NCBI RefSeq assembly: GCF_000144405.1
Contig: NC_014370.1
Coordinates: forward strand, 1,617,501-1,681,500
Source of the DNA: Prevotella melaninogenica ATCC 25845
GTDB lineage: Bacteria; Bacteroidota; Bacteroidia; Bacteroidales; Bacteroidaceae
Length of the DNA stretch: 64,000 nucleotides
Direction: 5' to 3'
Under the pieces are notes generated by a model that made no database searches, was not told the origin of the DNA, and worked only from the letters and a program-made list of their open reading frames with translations. Both the position numbers and the translations under genes were made by a program. This document shows, piece by piece, positions 8,705 to 18,293 of this stretch; the first letter of the stretch is position 1, and each line of letters opens with the position of its first letter.

Positions 8705-9850
8705 TTATTTCTCTGGTAATGAAACATTATGCCATGATAATGGTTTGTTTGCTTTGGCGTCATTACCATTGCCCGTAGCATCCTTCACAATGTTAGGACT
8801 CGCATTATCATCCATCTTCCAATAGCCCACAAGGCCTGGTGTCTTAGGGTCGACACTATAGAAGTGAGTGGCTATCTCCTCCTGTGTACGAACCACATTC
8901 CACACACGAACTTCGGCCATATCACCTTCAAACCAGCGTGCATCATCATAAGACTTACCGATGAGGAACATGCGATCAGCCGAGTTACCCTTAATGGTTA
9001 CAGACCTAAGACGAAGCGTACCCTGCGACTGCAAGATGCCATTTACATACACCTTCACCTCACGTGTATCAGCATTAAAGGTCATGGCCACATGCTGCCA
9101 GCGCTTTGTCTGCAGTCCCTTATTAGAGTCATAGTCAGGGAAATTACCCGCACCAGTGGCTATCTGTATCTGATTGTCAGGGAAGCCCGCATCGCCAATA
9201 CGCATAAGGAAATTGCCCTCAATGCCCATTATGGTAGAAATAAGCTTACCGAACTCACGTGGATAGATAAGTGCTTCCATCGTTATCTGCTTCATATCGG
9301 TGACAAGCTCTGGTGTCTTCCACTCTACTTGAAGATAGTTCCTACTCATATCAGCGACAACGTTGATGAGTGCACCAGCCCGGAATACGAAGTAATAATT
9401 CTTAGCAGACTGCAACAACTCTATATCATTGCACTCAACCGTCACTGGAAGGACATAGGTAGTAGAGCGGTCAAGACCGCCGAGCTTAGAGAATTCAAAC
9501 TGAGCAGCGTTGCTCTTCACACTTCCCTGATTGATTTTCACATCACCTACAAGGATACTGTAGCAGCTATCTGGCAGTAGAACAGCCTTGTTATAATAAG
9601 CTTTATTATAAGTATCGACCATCTGAGGGGCTGTCTTAAAAGTCGCATTCAAGTCCTTTTCAGCAGGACGAGAGGTGGAGAGTGTCAACGATTTTACCAT
9701 ACTACCAGCACCTTTTATGATAGTCTCTGTCGTAAATGTCTTACCATCAATGAATGCCTTATTCTTAAAGTCGGCCTCATCATTATTCTGACAAGCTACT
9801 ATCAACCAAGTAGCCAACAGGATTGGAATATATTTAAATAGCTTCTTCAT
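8705..9850 (-). CDS. DUF1735-LamG surface glycan-binding lipoprotein
   Basis: 381 residues with lipobox LIVACQNN (Cys20). Residues ~35-150 form a DUF1735 domain, the same module that begins the adjacent GH18. Residues ~165-375 form a LamG/concanavalin A-like lectin domain, with the repeated hallmarks RWQHVAMTFNADTREVKVYVNG (first 20 residues shown are diagnostic), FEGDMAEVRVWNVVRTQEEI and GLVGYWKMDDN. No catalytic motif is seen, so it is best read as a surface glycan-binding protein holding glycoprotein for the endoglycosidase. It starts 5 bp after the stop of the degenerate GH18 gene, implying translational coupling. DUF1735-LamG proteins are known components of Bacteroides N-glycan loci. 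Confidence 0.87.
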   Translation of the reverse strand: MKKLFKYIPILLATWLIVACQNNDEADFKNKAFIDGKTFTTETIIKGAGSMVKSLTLSTSRPAEKDLNATFKTAPQMVDTYNKAYYNKAVLLPDSCYSILVGDVKINQGSVKSNAAQFEFSKLGGLDRSTTYVLPVTVECNDIELLQSAKNYYFVFRAGALINVVADMSRNYLQVEWKTPELVTDMKQITMEALIYPREFGKLISTIMGIEGNFLMRIGDAGFPDNQIQIATGAGNFPDYDSNKGLQTKRWQHVAMTFNADTREVKVYVNGILQSQGTLRLRSVTIKGNSADRMFLIGKSYDDARWFEGDMAEVRVWNVVRTQEEIATHFYSVDPKTPGLVGYWKMDDNASPNIVKDATGNGNDAKANKPLSWHNVSLPEK

Positions 9851-9855
9851 GTCCT

Positions 9856-10893
9856 TTACTCTTTAACGGTTGGATTAATAGTTGAGATTACTTTGCGCAA
9901 ATTCGGATAGGTGAATGAGGCGTTATAATAATCAACATTCGCATTCAACAAGCCCATTCCAGCACATGTATAGCCTGTGTGGTCTGCAGCAACAAACTTA
10001 GCAATACCGTGCATAGCCAATGTCTTGCCCCAATAACCCGTCTTCGTGTCGGTCTGGTCAATAGACTTATTATTGGCCATTATGATGAACTTGTCGGTTG
10101 GAACACCCTCTACAGCAGCCTTCCGAATCAAATAGTCGACACCAGAGACAGACTTCTCATCCTGTGAAGGAATGATGAGGTAGCGTGCTTGTTCAAGTAG
10201 GCTCTTGTCTGCGACATGCTGTGGACGACCCATCATAATCAGCTCTTTGTTCGGATGACGTGCCTTCCAGTCTTTTGAAATACCCAAGAAGACATTTTCT
10301 AAAGCGATAGCTTCAGCCTTCTCTTGGTCGTTCAGATAGCTTGTGAGCTTCGCATTAAATCCCATGATGACACCATCATAGTTATACTTGTCCACAAGAT
10401 GGAGCTGTGTATTCACTGAATCAACGAGGAAACCATTGAAGTCACGGAATTTCTTACCCGCATTCTCGCTCTTTGCCATGAACGCTTTCTTCTGTGCTTC
10501 GTAGGCTGCTTTGATGTCATCGCAGCTTATTTGGAACACAACCTTCATGCTCTTTTGATTTCTTACTTCGTCTGTCTCTTGCAACAACTGCTCAGTCATC
10601 ATGCTTGGCTGTGTCAGTACGACATAGTCTACACTGTCAGGGATAGCGTTAATGTGCTGTGCCTGCGTGAATGGGACAACCTGACTATTATCAAACCATA
10701 CCATCATCATTTTGTGATTACTTGCCTTGTAAGCTCGAATACTTGCAAGATAGCGCTGGTAGAGTTCAGGGCTCTGATGCTCAATACCAGGTTGATTGAT
10801 ATCAACAGGCTCAACGTCTGTATCGCAGCTTGACATAAGCAACGCTACTGCACAGACTGTTGAATATGCTATATACTTAATGATATTTTTCAT
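9856..10893 (-). CDS. Catalytically degenerate GH18-like lipoprotein
   Basis: 345 residues with lipobox LLMSSCDTD (Cys23). The whole mature protein looks like a GH18 barrel of the EndoF class (HKMMMVWFDNS, VVFQISCDDIKAAYEAQKKA, AWKARHPNKE-like strands, GVDYLIRKAA). The catalytic strand reads YNYDGVIMGFN at 170-180, where an active enzyme has DGxxxDxE: Asp is Gly178 and the catalytic Glu is Asn180. Hydrolysis is therefore not expected. Such proteins in Bacteroides N-glycan loci are thought to act as surface glycan-binding proteins; that is the preferred reading. It follows SusD in the operon after an 82 bp gap and precedes the DUF1735-LamG gene by 5 bp. Confidence 0.87.
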   Translation of the reverse strand: MKNIIKYIAYSTVCAVALLMSSCDTDVEPVDINQPGIEHQSPELYQRYLASIRAYKASNHKMMMVWFDNSQVVPFTQAQHINAIPDSVDYVVLTQPSMMTEQLLQETDEVRNQKSMKVVFQISCDDIKAAYEAQKKAFMAKSENAGKKFRDFNGFLVDSVNTQLHLVDKYNYDGVIMGFNAKLTSYLNDQEKAEAIALENVFLGISKDWKARHPNKELIMMGRPQHVADKSLLEQARYLIIPSQDEKSVSGVDYLIRKAAVEGVPTDKFIIMANNKSIDQTDTKTGYWGKTLAMHGIAKFVAADHTGYTCAGMGLLNANVDYYNASFTYPNLRKVISTINPTVKE

Positions 10894-10975
10894 CTTTATA
10901 CTTTTTTATTAAACAGTTGAATAGGTTACATATCTATGATATGCCCTATCTTCATCCTTGTTAATTAGCCATTCA

Positions 10976-12535
10976 TTACTTTGCCCACCACACATCTGTA
11001 GCCATGTTATCAGCTCCACCAAGCATGCCAACAGCTGCATTGTAGTTTTCAAGGTTGTTACGACGCTCTTCCTGTGGGTAAGATAGACGACGAGCACCAC
11101 GCTCACTACTTACGACACCACCGCTATTATTCACCTTCACTGACATCAGCATTGGGTAACCTGTGCGACGATAGTCTGCCCAAGCCTCCAAACCAAGTGG
11201 GAACATAGCCAACCACTTCTGGGTAATAATACGTTCTAACTTGTGGTCGGGTGTGTCATTATCATCCCAAGCAACAGTGATTGTCGATACAGGACCAGTA
11301 TATGTATTGAGTCCTGCAGGGTCTGTATAGACTGCAGGGGTACGGGTATTGTCAGACAGATAAGCCGCTGCTCCCTTTACACCCCACTGCTCGAAGGACA
11401 ATTCAACACCTTTCTTATAGAAATCACTGGCCGTACCTCCCATGTTCCAGTTCCTCAATGCACCCTCAGCACGTAGGAAAGCAACCTCTGCAGCATTCAT
11501 CCACAAGAGCTTTGAATCAGTCTTTACCTTATAATTACTGTATGCATGAGCAACCTCTGCGCCAGGAATCTGAATACCTGAACGCAATCCATAATAGCCA
11601 TTAGTAGCGTTTTCTAAAGTCGACTGAGTGAACATAGCCTCTCTACGAGGGTCGTTATAACCATTCATATAAGTGGTTATATCCGCTCCAACACGTGAGT
11701 CACCACCATTATACTCATACATAACCACCTCAAAAGGATTAGTGTTCGACAAAGTTATAAAGGCATTGTCATCATTGGAGATCATCACACCAACTGCGTT
11801 ACTAATTGATGCTTCAGCCTCTTGCTTAGCTAATGCTGGATTGGCTTTCGATATACGAACTGCTAAACGAAGACGCAGAGAATTACCAAACTTAATCCAC
11901 TTTTCTACATTACCAGCATAGACCTTATCTGCCTTAGGTGAGAAGTTTAATGTCCGATTGTCTGTAAGTGTAGCAATGGCTTCGTCCAACTGCTTGAACA
12001 TTAACTTGTAGACATCCTCTTGAGAATCGTATGGAGCAGTAATCTCACCGTTCTGCCCCACCTTAGAGTAAGGTATCGGACCATACGCATCAGTAACACG
12101 ATGGATACCAGCAACCTTTACTATCTGTGCTACTGCTAATGGGACAGGCTCGTCCGTAGCGCTCTTCACTTCATTGAAATAGATAGAAAGCTTTGGTAGG
12201 AAATCTCTGAAGAGAACACGACTCCAGCCATTCTCAGGACTATACTGTGCAAAGTTCTTACCAGCAAAACCCGCATTTGAATCAGAAAGATAGCCACCAT
12301 ACGAACCTCCACACAGACACTCTGTGAACTGATTAGTATTGACATCCGTTGGAACAACCCAACTCTGCAAATTTATCATAGCTGCTCCCAAAGAATAGGC
12401 ATCACGTTCTGTCTCCTTCTTCGATACACCATAGGGGTCTTGATTATAGTCTTCATAGCTATTGGTACAGCCTGCCAAGCTCATCGCCAAGCCTACCGAT
12501 ACCGTTGACAATATGATATTTCTTATTTGTTTCAT
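10976..12535 (-). CDS. SusD/RagB-like outer-membrane glycan-binding lipoprotein
   Basis: 519 residues, lipobox SLAGCTNSYEDYNQDPYG (Cys23), the NQDPYG segment being typical of the SusD-like_2 group. It is all-helical with TPR-like pairs and ends with YPQEERRNNLENYNAAVGML, a conserved SusD C-terminal block. SusD proteins form a lid over the SusC barrel and deliver oligosaccharides to it. It starts 9 bp after the SusC stop, as expected for a SusCD pair. Ligand specificity cannot be read directly, but the two GH18 family genes downstream argue for N-glycans or related GlcNAc-containing glycans. Confidence 0.95.
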   Translation of the reverse strand: MKQIRNIILSTVSVGLAMSLAGCTNSYEDYNQDPYGVSKKETERDAYSLGAAMINLQSWVVPTDVNTNQFTECLCGGSYGGYLSDSNAGFAGKNFAQYSPENGWSRVLFRDFLPKLSIYFNEVKSATDEPVPLAVAQIVKVAGIHRVTDAYGPIPYSKVGQNGEITAPYDSQEDVYKLMFKQLDEAIATLTDNRTLNFSPKADKVYAGNVEKWIKFGNSLRLRLAVRISKANPALAKQEAEASISNAVGVMISNDDNAFITLSNTNPFEVVMYEYNGGDSRVGADITTYMNGYNDPRREAMFTQSTLENATNGYYGLRSGIQIPGAEVAHAYSNYKVKTDSKLLWMNAAEVAFLRAEGALRNWNMGGTASDFYKKGVELSFEQWGVKGAAAYLSDNTRTPAVYTDPAGLNTYTGPVSTITVAWDDNDTPDHKLERIITQKWLAMFPLGLEAWADYRRTGYPMLMSVKVNNSGGVVSSERGARRLSYPQEERRNNLENYNAAVGMLGGADNMATDVWWAK

Positions 12536-12544
12536 AACGTTTAA

Positions 12545-15500
12545 TTAGAATTTAAGTTTGATATTGAAACCAATAGTTCTCGTACTTGGTGTCATGAACT
12601 TATCTATACCCTGATAGTAGTTGCTTGTTGTTGCTGTTGTCTCAGGGTCAAAAGGAGCCTTACAATAGAACATAAATAGATTACGACCTGTCACTGAAAG
12701 TGTCAAATCACCCAATCCAAAGAAGTGATTCTTCTTGAAAGTGTAGCTAAGACTTGCCTCCTGTAAGCGTACATTGGTTGCACTATAAGTATAGTACTGT
12801 GGGATTCCATCGCTACCTCCTACTGTTGAGTACCATGATTCAGGTGTGAGATAATCATTACCATTCACTTCAACATATCCCTTATCACGTGCCTTTGCAC
12901 TTGACTCAGACACACCATAAAGGTCGAGCGCTGCTTGGGTCGCTGAATAAACAATACCACCAAAACGTGCACTTACCATTACGCTAAGATTAAAACCCTT
13001 GTAAGAGAAATCATTGCGCCATGCCATATTCGCTTTAGGGAATACTGAACCCAACTTCACATCACCAACATTATTGTTACGATAAACCTTTCCGTCTTTG
13101 TCTACATAGATATATCCTTTATCATCACGCTTAACATCAGTCAATGAATAAAGGTCACCTAAGGTACCACCCTCCTTGAGGATGAAGTGCGCATTACCTA
13201 ATCCTCCTACATCGAGGCGGTCTTTATTGATAATAGCCCCAGTCTCTGGATGCACGTAATTACGAACTAACTCATTAATACGGTTACGGTTAGAGCTTAA
13301 AGTATAATTACTTGACCATCCGAAGCCACCCCAATTATTGCTATAACCTAAGGCCAACTCAAGTCCATTGTTTGACACATTACCAGTCTGGATATAAAGG
13401 GCTGAGTAACCAGATGACACAGAGATATCAGGATTAAACGTCTGATTGAATGTCTTAGTCCAATAGAGTGTAGCATCCAAGTTGAAGTGTTTAAAGAAAC
13501 GAGCTTGTAAACCAACCTCCCAAGAGTTAGTTGTTTCTGGCTTCAAGTCATAGATTGGATAGATTGTCTGGCTCTTCCACTGCTTTGTTGTATTGTCCCA
13601 TTCATACTTAGGGTTCGCTATGTTGCGAAGGAATGGAATACCTACAGATGCGAAAGAACCACGAACTTTCAGATAGTTAATAGCCTTTGGCATCTTAACA
13701 GACTCTGAGATAATCCATGACCCACCCACTGAAGGGTAGAAGAAAGAACTCTTATTGGAATGAGGACCTGCCAACATAGATGGCCAGTCATTACGTCCTG
13801 TAACAGTAAGATACAGTTGACTCTTCCATCCAAGCTCCAAACTACCAAGAAGAGACTTTGTCTGCTCATGATAACCATAAGGGAGACGCTTCTCACGGGC
13901 TGCATCTACCTGGTATTCATTGAATACGTTAGGAATAAGATTGTCTGCTATAGGACCATCAAGACCGGTCTGATCCTGCTTAATATCAGAGATTGACGCA
14001 CCAACGTTAGCCACCAATGACAACTTGTTCTGCATGAAATGCTTGTTAACATTAAGCATTATATCACCATACACCTGCTTATCATCAGTCTTCATCTTGG
14101 CATACTGGCCATTAGCACCAGCTATTGTCGTGTTCGTACTGGCAAAGTATTTCTTCTCAAAAGTATTCGTTGCATTATCGATACGGATACGCCCTACGAC
14201 ATTCAACCAGTCTGTCACCTTATAAGTAAGTCCTGCATTCATCATATAGCGGTACTTCTTATTAACACGCAGATTACGGTCGTTAATCCAATAAGGGTTC
14301 TGACCAACAAACTCACTGAGCAAGTTATTCCAATTCTGAGTATATATACCACGTGTTGTATCGTAGTATTCAAACATCGCCATATCATTGTAGTCATTGC
14401 CACGTGGATAGAGATAAGCTGATACTAATGGGTTAGCATACACACCTTGGTTGGTCATGTTGCGGTCATTCTGTATGATATAACTTGCGCCAACATCCAA
14501 AAGCAGCTTGTCTCCCAGCATACTGGAAGTGTTACGGAAGGTAAAATTATAACGATTGTAACGGTTATTAGGAATAATACCACCCGAGTTCAGTGCACTG
14601 GCAGAGAAATAACTCTGATTCTTTTCAGAACCTGTTGAGATGGTGAAAGCCTCCGTCGTCATAACACCTGTCTTGAGATAATCCTTTGCTGGGTCATATC
14701 CCATATAGTTAGCATCATTCAGAAGACGCCCCCAACTATAACTATCGCCACCTGCATCACGCATACTACTACCCGTACCATAACGGTTCTGGAACTCTGG
14801 AAGACGGAAAGCAGAAGAGAACTCAGTACTCTGACTGACGGTAAACTCCGTATGTCCCTTCTTTCCCTTCTTTGTTGTGATAACGATAGCACCATTAGAA
14901 GCACGGTTACCATATAACGCTGCGGCTGCAGCACCCGTCAAGACAGACATGCTCTCGATGTCTTCTGGATTGATATCGGCAATAGCCTCCGTCGTACCAT
15001 TAGAGCCGAAAATAGCATCACCGGTCCCACCAAGGTTGAACATTGGTACTCCGTCAATAACATACAAGACATTACTTGACTGCTCGATACTACGTGTTCC
15101 ACGCATCACAACCTTCGATGCGCCACCAGCACCAGACGAACTAGCATTGATATTCACACCAGCTACCTTACCACTGAGCGAATTGATAAAGTTAGCATCT
15201 TTGTTGGTTCCCAACGCATCACCGCTCACCTGCTGCACATTATAGCTCAAAGCCTTTTGTTCGCGTTTAATACCAAGAGCCGTGACAACGACTTCGTTCA
15301 ACTCTTTCGCATTTGCCATAGACAGACTGATGTAGTAGTTATCAGCCTTACCGATACGTACCGCCTTGGTAGTGTAGCCTATGTAGGAGACTTCAAGTTC
15401 ATCACCTTCTACAGCCATCAGCGTAAACCGACCATCAATATCAGTCACTGCACCTCCTTGGGTACCCTTCAGACGAATGGTTGCACCGATTACAGGCTCT

Positions 15501-15736
15501 CCATTCTCATCCTTTACAACTCCGACAACTTTCTTCTTCTCGCCATCATTCACCGTCTTTTGAACAGCTTTTGTTGACGAGACAGAAACAACATCTCCAT
15601 TCGTTTGTCTCAATTTAGCCACGACATCATCTAATGTTACGCCTCTCTTATTCGCCGCAACATCATGAGCTTGCATGTTTAGATTCAGACATAACAGGAA
15701 TGCGGTCAGGTAAAGACCATTACTCTTGTTACTCAT
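12545..15736 (-). CDS. SusC/RagA-like TonB-dependent transporter
   Basis: 1063 residues. The N-terminal signal peptide (MSNKSNGLYLTAFLLCLNL) is followed by a short region resembling the end of an STN domain (GVTLDDVVAKLRQTNGDVVS), a carboxypeptidase D regulatory-like domain (VVGVVKDENGEPVIGATI, residues ~73-150), the plug (LNEVVVTALGIKREQ onward, with NVLYVIDGVP and AAAALYGNRASNGAIVITTKKG), and a ~800-residue beta barrel ending in GFNIKLKF with the terminal Phe used for outer-membrane assembly. It is the first gene of the locus, 9 bp ahead of susD. It imports oligosaccharides using TonB energy. No extracytoplasmic sigma/anti-sigma pair or hybrid two-component regulator is found nearby. Confidence 0.96.
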   Translation of the reverse strand: MSNKSNGLYLTAFLLCLNLNMQAHDVAANKRGVTLDDVVAKLRQTNGDVVSVSSTKAVQKTVNDGEKKKVVGVVKDENGEPVIGATIRLKGTQGGAVTDIDGRFTLMAVEGDELEVSYIGYTTKAVRIGKADNYYISLSMANAKELNEVVVTALGIKREQKALSYNVQQVSGDALGTNKDANFINSLSGKVAGVNINASSSGAGGASKVVMRGTRSIEQSSNVLYVIDGVPMFNLGGTGDAIFGSNGTTEAIADINPEDIESMSVLTGAAAAALYGNRASNGAIVITTKKGKKGHTEFTVSQSTEFSSAFRLPEFQNRYGTGSSMRDAGGDSYSWGRLLNDANYMGYDPAKDYLKTGVMTTEAFTISTGSEKNQSYFSASALNSGGIIPNNRYNRYNFTFRNTSSMLGDKLLLDVGASYIIQNDRNMTNQGVYANPLVSAYLYPRGNDYNDMAMFEYYDTTRGIYTQNWNNLLSEFVGQNPYWINDRNLRVNKKYRYMMNAGLTYKVTDWLNVVGRIRIDNATNTFEKKYFASTNTTIAGANGQYAKMKTDDKQVYGDIMLNVNKHFMQNKLSLVANVGASISDIKQDQTGLDGPIADNLIPNVFNEYQVDAAREKRLPYGYHEQTKSLLGSLELGWKSQLYLTVTGRNDWPSMLAGPHSNKSSFFYPSVGGSWIISESVKMPKAINYLKVRGSFASVGIPFLRNIANPKYEWDNTTKQWKSQTIYPIYDLKPETTNSWEVGLQARFFKHFNLDATLYWTKTFNQTFNPDISVSSGYSALYIQTGNVSNNGLELALGYSNNWGGFGWSSNYTLSSNRNRINELVRNYVHPETGAIINKDRLDVGGLGNAHFILKEGGTLGDLYSLTDVKRDDKGYIYVDKDGKVYRNNNVGDVKLGSVFPKANMAWRNDFSYKGFNLSVMVSARFGGIVYSATQAALDLYGVSESSAKARDKGYVEVNGNDYLTPESWYSTVGGSDGIPQYYTYSATNVRLQEASLSYTFKKNHFFGLGDLTLSVTGRNLFMFYCKAPFDPETTATTSNYYQGIDKFMTPSTRTIGFNIKLKF

Positions 15737-15843
15737 TTCTGATTTAGTGTTTAAAGGTTAATATTTCAATTATCAATATCCTTCTGTCCCACAAGTACTT
15801 TTCTACTTAAGAGCAGTTTATTGTTTAGATTTTTACTTATATA

Positions 15844-15851
15844 CAAATGTA
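15844..15851 (-). promoter_or_regulatory. Candidate -7 box of the glycan operon
   Basis: The minus strand has TACATTTG about 108 bp before the SusC start, a full match to TAnnTTTG. No good -33 TTTG is found at the usual distance, which fits a promoter needing an activator. The remaining gap 15852-16196 holds no gene, strong hairpin or known riboswitch that I can see; it is AT-rich. Confidence 0.5.
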
Positions 15852-16196
15852 CTGCAGAAGCATCCTTTTTGTGTATGTTTCCAAGTCACCTTTAGTTCTT
15901 AAACATTAATTTGATTAAAGTAAATTGCAGTTTATCAGACTAATAGAGACCCTATTATTAGATTTTAGTTAGATGTCAAAGTCGCTCTTTCTATTACCCA
16001 ATAAAGGTTCCATCTGATAACTTTTTCATAACATTAAGGTTCTTGCTTCGCATTGGTTAAGACTTTTGTTTAGGTTATACTCTTATGTATTTGTTCGTAG
16101 ACAATCATAAAGTAAATTGATTTTAGTTATTTTTTGCTATTTGGTATGCACCTACAAAAGTAAGAAAAAAAACAGACTACAAAAAAAATAAGGTAT

Positions 16197-16904
16197 TTAT
16201 TCATTATTCGCAAAGCCAAGTGAGAGGACACTAATCTTGACATTCGTCCCTTTAAGGAGTTCTTTGGCGGCTGCAACGAGGGTGGCACCTGACGTGATTA
16301 CATCATCAACAAGTAAGATATGTTGATTGTTTAAGGCGGAAGCATCGAGGAGATGAAAGGCTTTCTCTACGTTTTCATTTCGTTCCCAACGCCCTTTTTG
16401 CGTCTGACTACCGTGAAAACTGATACGTTCTAAGACCTTATCTAAGACAGGCAAACCAGTTTCTGCACTGATACCACGCGCTATCTCCACACTTTGATTA
16501 TACCCTCTTTCTCGCTCACGCTGGCGAGCAAGTGGCACAGGAACCACAGCTGTGATTCCATCAAAGAAGCCATCTTGTGCAAACTCTGCTGCAACAATAC
16601 GCCCAAGATGCTCGCCTATCTCAGGATGACCGCCATACTTAAGTTGATAAAGCAAACGACTGGTATCAGAATGGGCTTTATAAAAGAAAAAGGCTGTACC
16701 CTTTTCTATGGGAATCCTACCCCAAAAGAGACGCACAAGTTTATTATCATAACTCGACTTAGAATAGCCCGTACGAGGGAGACAATGATTACAACAAGCA
16801 CACATTACCTCCTCCGTAACGGTCAGACGCCTACCACAAATCGTACATGGACGAGGAGCAAGAGTGTCTATCAGGCGAGCCAATAAACTAATCATCTGTG
16901 TCAT
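16197..16904 (-). CDS. ComF-family phosphoribosyltransferase-like protein
   Basis: 235 residues. The N-terminus has a ComF zinc-binding pattern, CTICGRRLTVTEEVMCACC, near residues 18-36. The C-terminal half is a phosphoribosyltransferase fold with RERERGYNQSVEIAR, SFHGSQTQKGR (the RxxxTxxQxxLxxxxR region) and the PRPP loop ILLVDDVITSGATL. ComF is needed for DNA uptake in competent bacteria, where it cooperates with ComFA and DprA; here the role is inferred. The gene overlaps recX by 17 bp and lies in a prmC-recX-comF operon. With yifB elsewhere in the window it adds to the competence-related set, although such genes are widespread. Confidence 0.93.
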   Translation of the reverse strand: MTQMISLLARLIDTLAPRPCTICGRRLTVTEEVMCACCNHCLPRTGYSKSSYDNKLVRLFWGRIPIEKGTAFFFYKAHSDTSRLLYQLKYGGHPEIGEHLGRIVAAEFAQDGFFDGITAVVPVPLARQRERERGYNQSVEIARGISAETGLPVLDKVLERISFHGSQTQKGRWERNENVEKAFHLLDASALNNQHILLVDDVITSGATLVAAAKELLKGTNVKISVLSLGFANNE

Positions 16905-17406
16905 CGTCTACGAAGTCAACATCATCATCCGCAGCAACGACTCCTTCATCTATACACCTGCGGATTAAATCCATCGTAAAACCACGTCCCATAGCAAACT
17001 TTATCAGTTTCATTGAACGTTCGTAATCGCTCTCTGCCTTAATTGTGCGATACTTACTCGCTAACAATGGGCGCAAGACCTCAAGATATTCTTCGTCTTC
17101 CACAGCATCGAGGATGGGCGATGAGACGGCATTATCGACCTTTTTCATCCACAGAGCTTGCTCAATCTTCCGTCGTCCCCATTTGTTATAGCGGATTTTA
17201 TCATGCACAAAAGACTCCGTATAACGGCTATCATCAACGTAATGCAGCGTTATCAACTTCTCCATAATACGCGCTTGCGCATCTTCTGATAGTCCCCATT
17301 TGCGCATCTTCTCTAACATCTCGCCAGAGCAATGTTCGCCTTTCGCACATAAATCGGCAAGTTTCTTTAACGCTTGCGGCTCTAATATCGGCCGTTTCTG
17401 TATCAT
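16888..17406 (-). CDS. recX: RecX-family regulator of RecA
   Basis: 172 residues, all-helical, with the three-helix repeats of RecX (ALKKLADLCAKGEHCSGEML, LITLHYVDDSRYTESFVHDK, RYNKWGRRKIEQALWMKK). The RYNKWGRRKIEQAL block is diagnostic. RecX binds RecA filaments and limits recombination. The C-terminal tail is strongly acidic (DDDVDFVDDDTDD), a little unusual but common in low-complexity tails of this group. It overlaps prmC by 4 bp (ATGA) upstream and comF by 17 bp downstream, so the three genes should be translated from one message. Confidence 0.92.
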   Translation of the reverse strand: MIQKRPILEPQALKKLADLCAKGEHCSGEMLEKMRKWGLSEDAQARIMEKLITLHYVDDSRYTESFVHDKIRYNKWGRRKIEQALWMKKVDNAVSSPILDAVEDEEYLEVLRPLLASKYRTIKAESDYERSMKLIKFAMGRGFTMDLIRRCIDEGVVAADDDVDFVDDDTDD

Positions 17407-18266
17407 GGTCGGATGGCTTTAATGAAGCGAAGCTTACCAAACTGGTCTTTTCGCTCTTCTATCTGCTTATAACCCAATTCGCTTAACATCTGCTTTACAT
17501 TATCAATATATAATGGGTTGGTCTCAAAATAAAGCACACCATCAGCTGACAAAGCCTGCACGCCATACTCAGCGATTGCCCGATAGAAGCGTAGCGGGTC
17601 ATCGTCTGGCACGAAAAGAGCTGTTTCAGGTTCATACGCAAGTACGTTCTTCGCCATCCCTGTCCGCTCTTTGTCGCAGATGTAAGGTGGATTACTCACT
17701 ATAATATCAAATTGCTGCTGCATAGCTGCTGCTGAAGGATGAAGCGCATCCTCCATCTTTAGTTCAACACGAACCTGCCATTGATGTACATTCTCACGTG
17801 CAATAAGTAGTGCATCACCCGATATATCCCACGCTGTAACCGCCGAGTTGCGTAGGTCGGCAGCCAATGTAACAGCAATACAACCACTGCCTGTCCCTAC
17901 ATCCAACACCTGCAGGGGCGCAGGAGGCTGCAAAGCACAATAACATCCGTTGTTATCCTCCTCTATCCAACGGCACAGCACCTCAGTCTCTGGGCGCGGA
18001 ATCAATACGCCCGGAGCCACATGAAATGTGCGCCCACAAAAGGTTTCACGTCCTAAAACATATTGTACAGGCTCCGAACGTTCCAAACGAAGGATGATTT
18101 TCTCTAATTCCTCCTCCGCTTCTCGGGATAATTCATTAACTTTGCCCGTATATATATCGGGCAGCGTAATGCCAAACTGCACCTCTAACACAAGCCGAAC
18201 GATAGCTTGTGCCTCACCTTCATCATATAAAGGAGTGAGTCTGTGCCATAAATCTTGGTATGTCAT
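17403..18266 (-). CDS. prmC: Release factor glutamine N5-methyltransferase
   Basis: From ATG 18266 the protein is 287 residues and begins MTYQDLWHRLTPLYDEGEA, the family's usual N-terminal helix; upstream in-frame ATG would overlap ribD and add 25 non-conserved residues. The SAM-binding region VLDVGTGSGCIAVTLA and the catalytic NPPY motif (IIVSNPPYICDKE) are intact, and VLIPRPETEVL is the family signature. It methylates the GGQ glutamine of RF1/RF2. A -7 box sits only 6 bp upstream of the start. First gene of prmC-recX-comF and divergent from ribD. Confidence 0.96.
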   Translation of the reverse strand: MTYQDLWHRLTPLYDEGEAQAIVRLVLEVQFGITLPDIYTGKVNELSREAEEELEKIILRLERSEPVQYVLGRETFCGRTFHVAPGVLIPRPETEVLCRWIEEDNNGCYCALQPPAPLQVLDVGTGSGCIAVTLAADLRNSAVTAWDISGDALLIARENVHQWQVRVELKMEDALHPSAAAMQQQFDIIVSNPPYICDKERTGMAKNVLAYEPETALFVPDDDPLRFYRAIAEYGVQALSADGVLYFETNPLYIDNVKQMLSELGYKQIEERKDQFGKLRFIKAIRP

Positions 18267-18271
18267 AGCTG

Positions 18272-18279
18272 CAAAGATA
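18272..18279 (-). promoter_or_regulatory. -7 box giving a near-leaderless prmC mRNA
   Basis: Minus-strand TATCTTTG ends 5 bases before the prmC ATG. If used at normal spacing, transcription would start at or within a few bases of the start codon, giving a very short or absent 5' leader. Only 27 bp separate the prmC and ribD start codons. Confidence 0.55.
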
Positions 18280-18293
18280 GGAATTTTAATGAA

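Noticed and set aside
8864..9580. 238-residue open frame on the plus strand opposite the DUF1735-LamG gene
   Set aside because: Lies wholly inside a well-supported gene on the other strand, with random-looking composition.
15852..16196. Possible regulator or riboswitch in the SusC upstream region
   Set aside because: No open frame, no conserved riboswitch elements and no strong hairpin could be found by reading.
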